A stretch of DNA of 46,710 nucleotides from an uncultured Clostridia bacterium (GCA_902477755.1 CABSIK010000016.1:1-46710); one strand, 5' to 3'. Positions 23,253 to 30,606 are shown, counted from the stretch's first letter. The notes: generated by a model from the letters alone, not told the origin. A program made the numbers and translations.

Positions 23253-24194
23253 ATGAAAACAAGAAGTGTGGGCATCGTGGGTGTCGGTCATGTAGGCGCC
23301 CATTGTGCATATAGCCTTGCAGTTCAGGGCATTGTGGATGAACTGGTGCTGGTGGATGTGAAGGAACAGAAGGTCATCAGCGAGTGTCAGGATCTGCGGG
23401 ACAGCGTTTCTTATCTGCCCCATCGGGTGGAGGTCAGAGGCGGCACTTATGAAGACCTGAAGGACTGTGACATCGTTGTCATCAGCGTGGGCACCATCAT
23501 GGGTGAAGACCATAGCCGTCTGGCAGAACTGAAACATTCTGTGGAGTTGGTCAACAGCTTTGTGGGACGCATTGTGAAAGCCGGTTTTGACGGCATATTC
23601 ATCGTCATCACAAATCCCTGCGACATCATCGCAAGACAGGTGCAGAAGCTTTCCGGCTTCCCATCATCTCGGGTATTTGCCACAGGCACTGGGCTGGACA
23701 GTGCCAGATTTAAAACTGTTCTGGCAAGAGAAACAGGCATTGACCATAAATCACTGGTGGCTTACACCATGGGGGAACATGGTGATTCCCAGATGGCACC
23801 ATGGTCACATGTGACGGTCAACGGCAAACCCTTAGATCAGCTGGCAAAAGAAAATCCCAAGTATCAGGTGGATAAAGAGGCAGTACTCCATGAAACCATT
23901 GAAGGGGGCTGGGTCACCTTCGCCGGCAAAGGCGCCACCGAGTTTGGCATCTGCTCCACACTGGCACGGCTGGTATTCTGCGTATTCCATGACGAAAAAG
24001 CAGTGATGCCTGTCAGCGCCCAGCTGAACGGACAGTATGGTCAGCATGACCTGTATATCAGCACACCCTGCGTCATCGGCAAAGACGGCGTGGAAGAAGT
24101 GCTGGAACTGGAATTAACACCGGAAGAAATGGCAGCATTTCAGCATTCCTGCGATGTGATCCGTACCAATATCGGTTATATCGAAGAAGCGTAA
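23253..24194 (+). CDS. L-2-hydroxyacid dehydrogenase of the lactate/malate dehydrogenase family
   Basis: A 313-residue NAD-dependent dehydrogenase: Rossmann motif GIVGVGHVGAHCA, catalytic Asp149 and Arg152 (GLDSARF), and proton relay GEHGDSQ with His176. The substrate loop is TIMGEDHSRLAELK instead of the lactate-type QKPGETR, and the later LYISTPCVIGKDGV resembles L-2-hydroxyisocaproate dehydrogenase. Reduction of larger branched 2-oxoacids from amino-acid fermentation is therefore more likely than lactate formation. The ATG at 23253 follows TTGGAGGG. The gene stands alone; its flanks are strikingly A/G-rich. Confidence 0.85.
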   Translation: MKTRSVGIVGVGHVGAHCAYSLAVQGIVDELVLVDVKEQKVISECQDLRDSVSYLPHRVEVRGGTYEDLKDCDIVVISVGTIMGEDHSRLAELKHSVELVNSFVGRIVKAGFDGIFIVITNPCDIIARQVQKLSGFPSSRVFATGTGLDSARFKTVLARETGIDHKSLVAYTMGEHGDSQMAPWSHVTVNGKPLDQLAKENPKYQVDKEAVLHETIEGGWVTFAGKGATEFGICSTLARLVFCVFHDEKAVMPVSAQLNGQYGQHDLYISTPCVIGKDGVEEVLELELTPEEMAAFQHSCDVIRTNIGYIEEA

Positions 24195-24360
24195 TTGCCA
24201 TTTTCTCAATACAACCTCCATTACAAAAGATAAAGCAAAGCAAAGAAACACAAAAGAAAAAACAAGAAAAAATACCAAAGAACTGCATGGAACATATGCC
24301 ATGCGAAAATCTAACGAAGTGGGCACTTTGCTGTATCTCCGTACAGCAATTCCTCTTTCC

Positions 24361-24386
24361 AAAAGGCGGCTATGCCGCCTTTTTTA
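24361..24386 (+). terminator. Terminator downstream of the dehydrogenase
   Basis: Arms AAAGGCGGC / GCCGCCTTT with a TAT loop and a T run, about 170 bp after the stop. The stretch 24195-24360 holds A/G-rich sequence and nothing I can annotate. Confidence 0.9.
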
Positions 24387-24402
24387 TGCCCGTGGGGGGA
24401 CG

Positions 24403-24431
24403 TTGACAAGGGACAAAAACCGTACTATAAT
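24403..24431 (+). promoter_or_regulatory. Consensus promoter of the thiW-thiME transcript
   Basis: Perfect TTGACA (24403-24408) and TATAAT (24426-24431) with a 17-bp spacer. Confidence 0.93.
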
Positions 24432-24441
24432 GACACAAGAA

Positions 24442-24531
24442 TGCAAAGGGAGCTTCTAAAGGAGGCTGAGAGGAAGGATAGATCCTTCGACCTTTACACC
24501 TGATTTGGATAATGCCAACGGAGGGAATGCA
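24442..24531 (+). promoter_or_regulatory. TPP riboswitch (THI element), first copy
   Basis: Conserved blocks are AAAGGAGGCTGAGAGG, a short variable arm GGATAGATCC, ACACCTGATTTGGATAATG and CCAACGGAGGGAATG. It binds thiamine pyrophosphate and should terminate transcription of thiW-thiME when TPP is high. Confidence 0.95.
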
Positions 24532-24564
24532 GGGTGCAAAACGCACCAAAGCGCGTCAGAAACG

Positions 24565-24594
24565 AAGGATTTCCAAAAAGGAAATCCTTTTTTG
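24565..24594 (+). terminator. Riboswitch-controlled terminator before thiW
   Basis: Ten-base arms AAGGATTTCC / GGAAATCCTT with a five-A loop and TTTTT. Confidence 0.9.
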
Positions 24595-24638
24595 TTTGCG
24601 TTCCTTTCTGTTGGGAAGAAAAAAGGAGGCAGCAGCAA

Positions 24639-25154
24639 ATGGGTGGCAATAAAGATAATCATGTGTTGAAAATGGTGCTGACGGCAATATTCGCAGGTAT
24701 GGGCTTTGCCCTGTCCTCTGTGGTATGGTTCCCCAATATGGCGCCTTTCCAGCACTTCATCAATGTGTTGGCGGCAGTGTTCGTAGGGCCTTACTGGGGA
24801 TTTCTGGCGGCGCTCATCACTGGTATCCTGCGTATGATGACAGGGCGCACGGCACTGGCAGTCATTGGGGCAGTCATCGGCGCCTTTCTGTCCGGTTTCC
24901 TGTATCGGAAATCCGGTCATAAGCTGTATATGGCAGTCATCGGTGAAATCTTCGGCACCGGCATTTTGAGCGCCTTTGCGGCATATCCGGTGATGAAATA
25001 CCTCTATGGCATGGACTTGCAGACCCCTTGGGTCTATGTGCCGGCATTCGTGCCTTCTTCCGCCATGGGTGCTTTTCTGGCGGTACTGGTCATCACCCTT
25101 TTGAAACGCTCCGGCATGTTTGCAAGAATGATGGAAAAACTCAACCGTAAATAA
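24639..25154 (+). CDS. thiW: ECF transporter S component for the thiamine thiazole moiety
   Basis: A 171-residue membrane protein with about five or six helices. The ThiW family pattern is clear: VVWFPNMAPFQHFINVLAAV, then VGPYWGFLAALITGILRMM and YPVMKYLYG. ThiW is thought to import hydroxyethylthiazole with the shared ECF module. The TPP riboswitch upstream and the thiazole kinase immediately downstream (15-nt gap) agree. AAAGGAGG precedes the ATG at 24639. Confidence 0.93.
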   Translation: MGGNKDNHVLKMVLTAIFAGMGFALSSVVWFPNMAPFQHFINVLAAVFVGPYWGFLAALITGILRMMTGRTALAVIGAVIGAFLSGFLYRKSGHKLYMAVIGEIFGTGILSAFAAYPVMKYLYGMDLQTPWVYVPAFVPSSAMGAFLAVLVITLLKRSGMFARMMEKLNRK

Positions 25155-25169
25155 AGGAGGTTCGTTTTC

Positions 25170-26657
25170 ATGAAAACAGATATTTTGGCGTCTTTTCCTG
25201 CTATGATGGCAAATGTAAGGGAAAAAGAACCCATTGTGCAGGCAATCACCAACTTTGTCACAGTCAATGACTGCGCCAATATCATTTTGGCGGCAGGGGC
25301 TTCTCCCACCATGGCACACGAAGTGGAGGAAGTGGCAGAAGTGGCTTCTGTGGTACAGGGTCTTGTGATGAATATGGGCACCATGGAAGATGTGGAAGCT
25401 ATGCTGGTGGCAGGGAAAGCCGCTAACGAAGCAGGGGTTCCTGTGGTGCTTGACCCCGTTGCCGTAGGCGCTACCAGACTGCGTCGGGAAGGCGGCAAAA
25501 AGCTGTTGGAAAACGTGAAATTCTCCGTGATCCGCGGCAATACCTCCGAAATCAAACATCTGGCAGTGGGCACAGGCTCCACCCGTGGCGTTGACGCGGC
25601 TGAAGAAGATAAAATCACCGAGGACAATTACAAAGCCTTTGGCTATATGGCAAGAGAACTGGCACGGAAAACAGGAGCAGTCATTGCCATTTCCGGTGTC
25701 ATCGACATCATCGCTTCCCCTGACCGTGTTTTTGCCCTGCGAAACGGCGATGCTATGATGAGCCGCATCACTGGCAGTGGTTGTATGCTGACCGCCCTTT
25801 TGGGTGCTTTCTGCGGCGGCAATCCTGAGCATATTTTAGAAGCTACTGTATGCGCTGTATCCCTCATGGGTGTCAGCGGTGAAATCGCCAGAGAAAAAAC
25901 AGACGCACAGGGGGCAGGCACCCTCACATTCCGCACCCATCTGGTAGACCAGATTAGTTTGACAGACGCGGAAACATTACAGAAACGGACAAGACTGGAG
26001 GAATTGGAATTGGCAGAAAAAGCAACGAAAGAATCCATGAAAGTATATGCCATCACAGACCGTGCATGGCTGAATGGCAGAACACTCCATGATGTGACAG
26101 AAGAAGTGCTGGCGGCAGGGGCAACTTTCTTACAGATTCGCGAAAAAGAACTGGATGAAGCAACATTCTTGGAAGAAGCCAAAGATCTGGCGCAGCTGGC
26201 AAAGAAATATCACGTACCTTTTGTGGTAAACGATAACATCGACATCGCATTGGCTTGCGGGGCAGATGGTGTCCATGTGGGACAGAGCGACATCGTGGAT
26301 AAAGACGTCAGAGCCTTGATTGGTCCTGACAAGATTCTGGGTATTTCCGCAAACACTGTGGAAACAGCCGTAAAAGCACAGGAAAGCGGCGCGGACTACA
26401 TCGGCGTAGGTGCAGTGTTCCACACCGATACCAAAAAAGACGCCCAGTCCCTGACAAATGAGGAATTGCTGGCAATCTGCAAAGCCGTTACCATCCCTGT
26501 GGTTGCCATTGGCGGCATCAATGAAAATAATATTATGCAGCTCAAAGGCAGCGGTATCGACGGCGTTTCCGTTATTTCCGCTATTTTCGCCAAAGAAAAC
26601 CCCGGCGAAGCTACCAAAGTGCTGCTGAAAAAAGTAGAAGAAATGCTGGGCGAATAA
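25170..26657 (+). CDS. thiM/thiE: Bifunctional hydroxyethylthiazole kinase / thiamine-phosphate synthase (ThiM-ThiE fusion)
   Basis: A 495-residue fusion. Residues 1 to about 270 are ThiM, which phosphorylates hydroxyethylthiazole: QAITNFVTVNDCANIILAAG, NMGTM, VLDPVAVGATR, RGNTSEI and the catalytic-Cys region RITGSGCMLTALLG. Residues about 288-495 are ThiE, which joins thiazole phosphate to HMP pyrophosphate: QIREKELDEATF, VNDNIDIALACGADGVHVGQ, ADYIGVGAVF and VAIGGINENN. Both halves keep their motifs, so both activities are expected. The usual bacterial state is two proteins; the fungal Thi6 fusion has the opposite order. Cotranscribed with thiW under the TPP riboswitch. Confidence 0.93.
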   Translation: MKTDILASFPAMMANVREKEPIVQAITNFVTVNDCANIILAAGASPTMAHEVEEVAEVASVVQGLVMNMGTMEDVEAMLVAGKAANEAGVPVVLDPVAVGATRLRREGGKKLLENVKFSVIRGNTSEIKHLAVGTGSTRGVDAAEEDKITEDNYKAFGYMARELARKTGAVIAISGVIDIIASPDRVFALRNGDAMMSRITGSGCMLTALLGAFCGGNPEHILEATVCAVSLMGVSGEIAREKTDAQGAGTLTFRTHLVDQISLTDAETLQKRTRLEELELAEKATKESMKVYAITDRAWLNGRTLHDVTEEVLAAGATFLQIREKELDEATFLEEAKDLAQLAKKYHVPFVVNDNIDIALACGADGVHVGQSDIVDKDVRALIGPDKILGISANTVETAVKAQESGADYIGVGAVFHTDTKKDAQSLTNEELLAICKAVTIPVVAIGGINENNIMQLKGSGIDGVSVISAIFAKENPGEATKVLLKKVEEMLGE

Positions 26658-26687
26658 GCCTATTTGAGAAAAAAGGAAGTGACTCAT

Positions 26688-26744
26688 ATGTGTCACCTGA
26701 CGCAGAAACGCAACAAAGCAGTTCTCCATGCAAAACCGATGTAA
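26688..26744 (+). CDS. Putative 18-residue leader peptide
   Basis: ATG at 26688 with AAGGAA nine bases upstream opens a peptide MCHLTQKRNKAVLHAKPM. Its last codons lie inside the first of two mutually exclusive hairpins (26724-26787), and a short hairpin GTGAC / GTCAC brackets the start codon. No promoter fits between thiME and this ORF, so it would be translated from thi read-through. It is small enough to be chance; context is the main support. Confidence 0.35.
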   Translation: MCHLTQKRNKAVLHAKPM

Positions 26745-26787
26745 GCGACAGTTGCATGGAGGAAATGTCGCAGAAAGTCGGTTTTGC
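26724..26787 (+). promoter_or_regulatory. Alternating hairpins upstream of the CD3324-family gene
   Basis: Fold 1 pairs CTCCATGCAA (26724-26733) with TTGCATGGAG (26752-26761). Fold 2 pairs GCAAAACCGA (26730-26739) with TCGGTTTTGC (26778-26787) and, inside it, GCGACA (26745-26750) with TGTCGC (26766-26771). The folds share GCAA and cannot coexist. This is the form of an attenuator or riboswitch platform, but neither fold has a T run, so translation control would be more likely. Confidence 0.55.
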
Positions 26788-26820
26788 TGCTTGATTTGAA
26801 TATCAAGGGGGAATCCGACC

Positions 26821-27192
26821 ATGAAATACATCAATGCGTCAGACCTGCTGCCCCCTGCATTGGTGCAGACATTGCAGGAGTACGTCCAAGGCGGCTATGT
26901 CTATATCCCTGCCAGAGAACATAAGGGCTGGGGAGAGAAAAGCGGCAGCCGTGAGGCATTGGCACAGCGGAACGAAGAAATCCGCAGCCGAAAGCAGGCA
27001 GGGGCAACACTGGAAGCGTTGGCAGAAACATACCATCTTTCCGTCTCTGCCATCCGCAAATCATTTATCAGAAAGAGAAATAAGAAAAGTCGGGTAAAGC
27101 AACTTCCACTTAAGAAAACATTGATTTTTCTTTTCCTTGATTTCTTAAGGGGAAGTGCGACGGCTGTCTTCATAAGAAAGCATAACAAATAA
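26821..27192 (+). CDS. CD3324-family helix-turn-helix-like protein, C terminus taken from a repeat element
   Basis: A 123-residue protein. Residues 1 to about 92 match the CD3324 family of Clostridia (MKYINASDLLPPALVQTLQEYVQGG, YIPARE, GWGEKSGSREALAQRNEEI, then a helix-turn-helix-like LEALAETYHLSVSAIRKSF). The family function is unknown; DNA binding is plausible. From about Lys93 to the stop the sequence (KQLPLKKTLIFLFLDFLRG...) is encoded by palindromic element copy 4 and is an accident of insertion. The ribosome binding site AAGGGGG lies before the ATG. Confidence 0.75.
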   Translation: MKYINASDLLPPALVQTLQEYVQGGYVYIPAREHKGWGEKSGSREALAQRNEEIRSRKQAGATLEALAETYHLSVSAIRKSFIRKRNKKSRVKQLPLKKTLIFLFLDFLRGSATAVFIRKHNK

Positions 27193-27288
27193 AATTTTCA
27201 TAAAATAAGAAAGCTAAAATCCTTTGTTATCATAAGGATTTTAGCTTTCTTTGTTTTCTTATGAAGATGCCCCTAAAACCCGACTTTT
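27085..27288 (+). terminator. Terminator split by palindromic element copy 4
   Basis: Perfect 11-bp arms AAAAGTCGGGT (27085-27095) and ACCCGACTTTT (27278-27288), followed by further T, are separated by the 176-bp element and AAA repeats. Joined with a single AAA they would be a textbook terminator with a three-base loop. Confidence 0.7.
27099..27274 (+). mobile_element. Terminator-loop palindromic element, copy 4 (long form)
   Basis: Nearly identical to copy 1 over its whole length, with modules A (CTTAAGAAAACATTG... TTTCTTAAGGGG) and B (CTTCATAAGAAAGCA / TGTTTTCTTATGAAG with inner AGAAAGCTAAAATCC arms). Flanked on both sides by AAA (27096-27098, 27275-27277), a possible 3-bp target duplication. 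It supplies the last 31 codons of the CD3324-family gene. Confidence 0.75.
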
Positions 27289-27375
27289 TTTGTACCCAAA
27301 ACACTGCCGAAGCGTTTGGTGGATTGCGGCAGAAGGGCAGGACTTTGTACAATCAATCCAGAAGGAGGCGATTGT

Positions 27376-28011
27376 ATGAAAATCACCAAAGACGCCATGT
27401 ATCCACGTCCCGATGATACATGGACAATCTATCTGAAAAATGCCATCACGAATCCTGCCATTTCCGTGGGGGATTATACCATGTACCATGACTTTGTTCA
27501 TGACCCCAGAGAATTTGAGAAGCACAACGTCCTTTACCAGTACCCCATCAATGGGGACAGGCTGAAAATCGGGAAATTCTGTTCCATTGCCTGTGGGGCA
27601 AAATTCCTGTTCAACAGCGCCAACCATGCTTTAGGTTCTCTGTCTACCTATCCGTTTCCCATATTTGCTGATGCTTGGGGACTGGATTGGAAACGGGTCA
27701 CAGAAGCATGGGACAACAAGGGTGATATTGTCATTGGAAATGATGTGTGGATTGGCTATGAAGCCGTTGTGCTGGCAGGGGTCACCATTGGAGATGGCGC
27801 CATCATCGGCACAAGGGCAGTAGTCACCAAAGATGTGCCGCCTTATACCATTGTGGGCGGTGTGCCTGCAAAGCCCATCCGCAAACGGTTTTCCGAGGAA
27901 ACCATTGCCGTTTTGCAGGATTTGCGCTGGTGGGACTGGGAAGAAGAAAAAATTGCCCGTCATATCTGGGATATTCAGGCAGGAAATGTGGAAAAACTGA
28001 AGAAAGCATGA
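27376..28011 (+). CDS. Vat/CatB-type O-acetyltransferase
   Basis: A 211-residue hexapeptide-repeat acyltransferase of the xenobiotic acetyltransferase group. Family signs are the LKIGKFCSIACGAKFLFNSANH block (with the catalytic His of NSANH), IVIGNDVWIGYEAVVLAGV and a final VGGVPAKPIRKRF followed by RWWDWE. Members such as streptogramin A acetyltransferases inactivate antibiotics; many chromosomal homologues have unknown substrates. Resistance is possible but not shown by sequence. Single gene; a promoter-like TTGCGG-18-TACAAT (27324-27353) precedes the GGAGG site. Confidence 0.85.
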   Translation: MKITKDAMYPRPDDTWTIYLKNAITNPAISVGDYTMYHDFVHDPREFEKHNVLYQYPINGDRLKIGKFCSIACGAKFLFNSANHALGSLSTYPFPIFADAWGLDWKRVTEAWDNKGDIVIGNDVWIGYEAVVLAGVTIGDGAIIGTRAVVTKDVPPYTIVGGVPAKPIRKRFSEETIAVLQDLRWWDWEEEKIARHIWDIQAGNVEKLKKA

Positions 28012-28034
28012 TAGAAGTGCAATGACAATAGAAA

Positions 28035-28075
28035 AGCCGGAATCCTTTGTATTTCAAGGAATCCGGCTATTTTTG
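28035..28075. terminator. Bidirectional terminator between convergent genes
   Basis: Arms AGCCGGAATCC / GGATTCCGGCT-type pairing (28035-28045, 28058-28068) with a loop TTTGTATTTCAA and T-rich tail. The core and the GATGATGC downstream resemble a decayed palindromic element. Confidence 0.85.
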
Positions 28076-28110
28076 TTTTTGATGATGCAGCCATAAACAC
28101 AGGCTGTTTT

Positions 28111-29307
28111 TTATCTGTTCACCATAAGTTTTTTCAGAGCAGTATTCAGACCGTCAATGCTCAGGTCGTACATATCAAAATCCTTGCGGATGATGTCGTA
28201 GGTCTTTGCCCACCAGCCGCCCCAGTAAGGACGTTCGGAAGGGTTCAGCCATACCAGATGGGGGTATTTTTCCCGAAATCTGGTGAGCCATTCCATGCCG
28301 GTGATGTTGTCACGGGCACCGTAGTTGTAATAGCTGGGGTCAAGAAGTTCAGAAGGCTCCATCTGAGCGTCACCCACAATGATGACCTTGTACTCGCTGC
28401 TGAGATTCTTCAGAATCCATTCTGTAGGGATCACAGATTTTGGACGCAGCTGAGGGTCTGTGTATACCTTGGAGTAGATACAGTTGTGGAAATAGAATAC
28501 TTGCAAATCCTTGAAATGGTTGGACTTACTCACTGCCTGGAACAGCATGGAGCACAAACGGCTGTAATAGTCCATGGAACCGCCGCTGTCCATGAGCAGC
28601 AATACTTTGACGGTGTTCTTTCTGGGACGGTCATAAACCACCTTCAGTTTCCCTGCATTGTCACAGGTTTCCCGAATGGTGCCGTCAATGTCAAACTCTG
28701 TTTTTGCTTCCTCGGCTTTGGCAGAGAACTGCCGCAGTCTGCGGAAAGCCATTTGGAACTGACGGGTGTCCAGTGTGTTGTCCTGACGGAAATCGCGGAA
28801 TTTCCGTTCGCTGGCAACTTGAAAAGCACGACGCTTGCCGCCTTCACCGCCCACACGGATGCCTCTGGGGCTGAAACCGCTGTTGCCGAATACGGAAACG
28901 CCGCCGGTACCTACCCAGTAACTGCCGCCGTTGTGTTCTTCCTTCTGTTCTTCCAGTCGTTCCAGAAACATTTTCTGGATTTCTGCCTGAGAAATCCATT
29001 CATTCTGCATGGCACGCTCCATGTCGAACTGGTCGCCGGGTTTTTCCTTGGGATTTGTGAGCCAGTCCATGAGCTCTTTGGGCAGCTCTCCTTCAAATTC
29101 CACGCCTTTGAAAAATTCCAGAAAGGCGCCGTCGAATTTGTCAAAATCCGCTTCGCTTTTCACCAACACACTGCGGCACAGATAGTAAAATCCTGTGAAA
29201 GAGGACTGGTGCAGACCTTTGTCCAGAGCTTCCATGAGGGTCATCCATTCATTCATGGATACTTTCAGTCCTTTGGAGCGCAGTAAATAGAAAAATGCCG
29301 TAAACAT
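28111..29307 (-). CDS. VWA-domain protein (CoxE-like) partner of MoxR
   Basis: A 398-residue cytoplasmic protein. The N-terminal half is helical (LRSKGLKVSMNEWMTLMEAL, a CoxE-type start). A von Willebrand A domain starts around residue 225 with a metal-binding DSGGS in LLLMDSGGSMDYY. It is paired with the MoxR ATPase immediately upstream (12-nt gap). MoxR/VWA pairs act as chaperone-like assembly or metal-insertion systems, but no client gene is adjacent here, so the target is unknown. Confidence 0.87.
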   Translation of the reverse strand: MFTAFFYLLRSKGLKVSMNEWMTLMEALDKGLHQSSFTGFYYLCRSVLVKSEADFDKFDGAFLEFFKGVEFEGELPKELMDWLTNPKEKPGDQFDMERAMQNEWISQAEIQKMFLERLEEQKEEHNGGSYWVGTGGVSVFGNSGFSPRGIRVGGEGGKRRAFQVASERKFRDFRQDNTLDTRQFQMAFRRLRQFSAKAEEAKTEFDIDGTIRETCDNAGKLKVVYDRPRKNTVKVLLLMDSGGSMDYYSRLCSMLFQAVSKSNHFKDLQVFYFHNCIYSKVYTDPQLRPKSVIPTEWILKNLSSEYKVIIVGDAQMEPSELLDPSYYNYGARDNITGMEWLTRFREKYPHLVWLNPSERPYWGGWWAKTYDIIRKDFDMYDLSIDGLNTALKKLMVNR

Positions 29308-29319
29308 GGGATCACCTGC

Positions 29320-30132
29320 TTATCGTAAATAGCGGTTCAGTACGTCGATGTCTTCGTTCTTTTTCAACAGAACCCCTGCAAAGGGTACTTCCTGACGGAT
29401 TCTGTCCACATCGACGCCGCCCAGCTGAAGGGCACGAATCCAGTCGATGACTTCGGATGTGCTGGGTTTTTTCTGGATCTGGTACAGACCGCGAATCCAG
29501 TAGAATGTTTCCAGTACCTGTTCCAGCAGATGTTCTTCCACTTTGTCAAAGTGCACTTTGATGATTTCTTCCATCTGTTCTGCATCAGGGAATTCGATGT
29601 AGTGGAAGATGCAGCGGCGCAGGAATGCGTCGGGCAGTTCTTTTTCTGCGTTGGATGTGATGATCACGATGGGACGCTGTTTTGCCTTTACGGTTTCTTT
29701 TGTTTCAGGAATGTAGAATTCCATTTTATCCAGCTCCCACAGCAGGTCGTTGGGGAATTCCAGATCGGCTTTGTCGATTTCGTCGATGAGGAGGATTACC
29801 TGCTCGTCAGCGGAGAAAGCTTCGCCAAGCTTGCCCATTTTTACATATTTTGCGATGTCGTCTACGCCTTCATTGCCGAACTGGCTGTCATACAGACGCT
29901 GTACCACGTCATAAACATATAGACCATCCTGCGCTTTTGTAGTGGATTTGATGTTCCAGATCACCAGTTTTTTGCCCAGTGCTTCGGAAATGGCTTCCGC
30001 CAGCATGGTTTTGCCTGTGCCGGGTTCCCCTTTGATCAGCAGGGGTTTTTGCAGCGCCATGGCAATATTGACAGAACGCATGAGTTCTTCACTTGCGACA
30101 TAATTTTTACTTCCTTGAAATGTTGCGGACAT
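29320..30132 (-). CDS. MoxR-family AAA+ ATPase
   Basis: A 270-residue AAA+ protein: Walker A GEPGTGKTM (35-43), Walker B ILLIDEIDKAD, sensor ITSNAEKELPDAFLRRC with arginine finger. It is first gene of the moxR-VWA pair with its own promoter upstream. It probably remodels or activates a protein together with the VWA partner. The start has an AAAGGTG-type ribosome binding site. Confidence 0.93.
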   Translation of the reverse strand: MSATFQGSKNYVASEELMRSVNIAMALQKPLLIKGEPGTGKTMLAEAISEALGKKLVIWNIKSTTKAQDGLYVYDVVQRLYDSQFGNEGVDDIAKYVKMGKLGEAFSADEQVILLIDEIDKADLEFPNDLLWELDKMEFYIPETKETVKAKQRPIVIITSNAEKELPDAFLRRCIFHYIEFPDAEQMEEIIKVHFDKVEEHLLEQVLETFYWIRGLYQIQKKPSTSEVIDWIRALQLGGVDVDRIRQEVPFAGVLLKKNEDIDVLNRYLR

Positions 30133-30167
30133 GAAATATCACCTTTCCTAGATAGATTATGGGTTAT

Positions 30168-30197
30168 ATTGTAAGAGAACAGCACAGACCTTGTCAA
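30168..30197 (-). promoter_or_regulatory. Promoter of moxR
   Basis: Minus-strand TTGACA (30192-30197), 18-bp spacer, TACAAT (30168-30173). A small terminator hairpin GCCCG / CGGGC (30205-30220) with a T run abuts the -35. Confidence 0.75.
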
Positions 30198-30278
30198 GAA
30201 AAAAGCCCGTTATTTCGGGCAAATCAGGGTTTTTCACAGAAAAGGGGAAGGCCTTTTTGAAAATTCTGCGCAAAACAG

Positions 30279-30323
30279 AAAAAGCCGAAATTGTATAAAA
30301 ATACATACAATTTTGGCTTTTTT
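30279..30323 (-). terminator. Terminator of the abrB-like gene
   Basis: Arms AAAAAGCC...AATTGTAT and ATACAATTTTGGCTTTTT form a long hairpin with A/T tails on both sides. Confidence 0.85.
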
Positions 30324-30345
30324 ATCTGTCAGATTGTGAAATGTT

Positions 30346-30606
30346 TCAGCGTACATCCAGACCTGCCAATTTTGCCATTTCCAAAATGGACTGTCTGGAT
30401 ACTTTTTTGCCTTTGTAATCAATGAGATCATCCATGCTGCCTGTGAAAATGTCGGCAGGTTCATATTTTTTCAAAATAATGGTGTTTTCTTCCACGAAGA
30501 TCTCCAAGGAGTCTTTGATTTCGATTCCCATGTTACGACGCAGTTCGATGGGCAAAACCACTCTTCCCAGTTCGTCTACTTTACGAACGATGCCTGTTGA
30601 TTTCAT
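30346..30606 (-). CDS. abrB: AbrB-family transition-state regulator
   Basis: An 86-residue DNA-binding protein. The N-terminal swapped-hairpin domain GIVRKVDELGRVVLPIELRR is close to Bacillus AbrB/SpoVT, followed by MGIEIKDSLEIFVEENTIIL. The C-terminal part is a short helical tail. AbrB-like proteins repress stationary-phase and sporulation genes during growth. Monocistronic; the start has a GGGAGGAAAT site. The symbol reflects the family; other Clostridia have several paralogues. Confidence 0.88.
   Translation of the reverse strand: MKSTGIVRKVDELGRVVLPIELRRNMGIEIKDSLEIFVEENTIILKKYEPADIFTGSMDDLIDYKGKKVSRQSILEMAKLAGLDVR

Noticed and set aside
24456..25832. A 458-codon open frame on the minus strand across thiW and thiME
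   Set aside because: It is His/Cys-rich shadow translation of two well-supported genes and the riboswitch, with no family signature.
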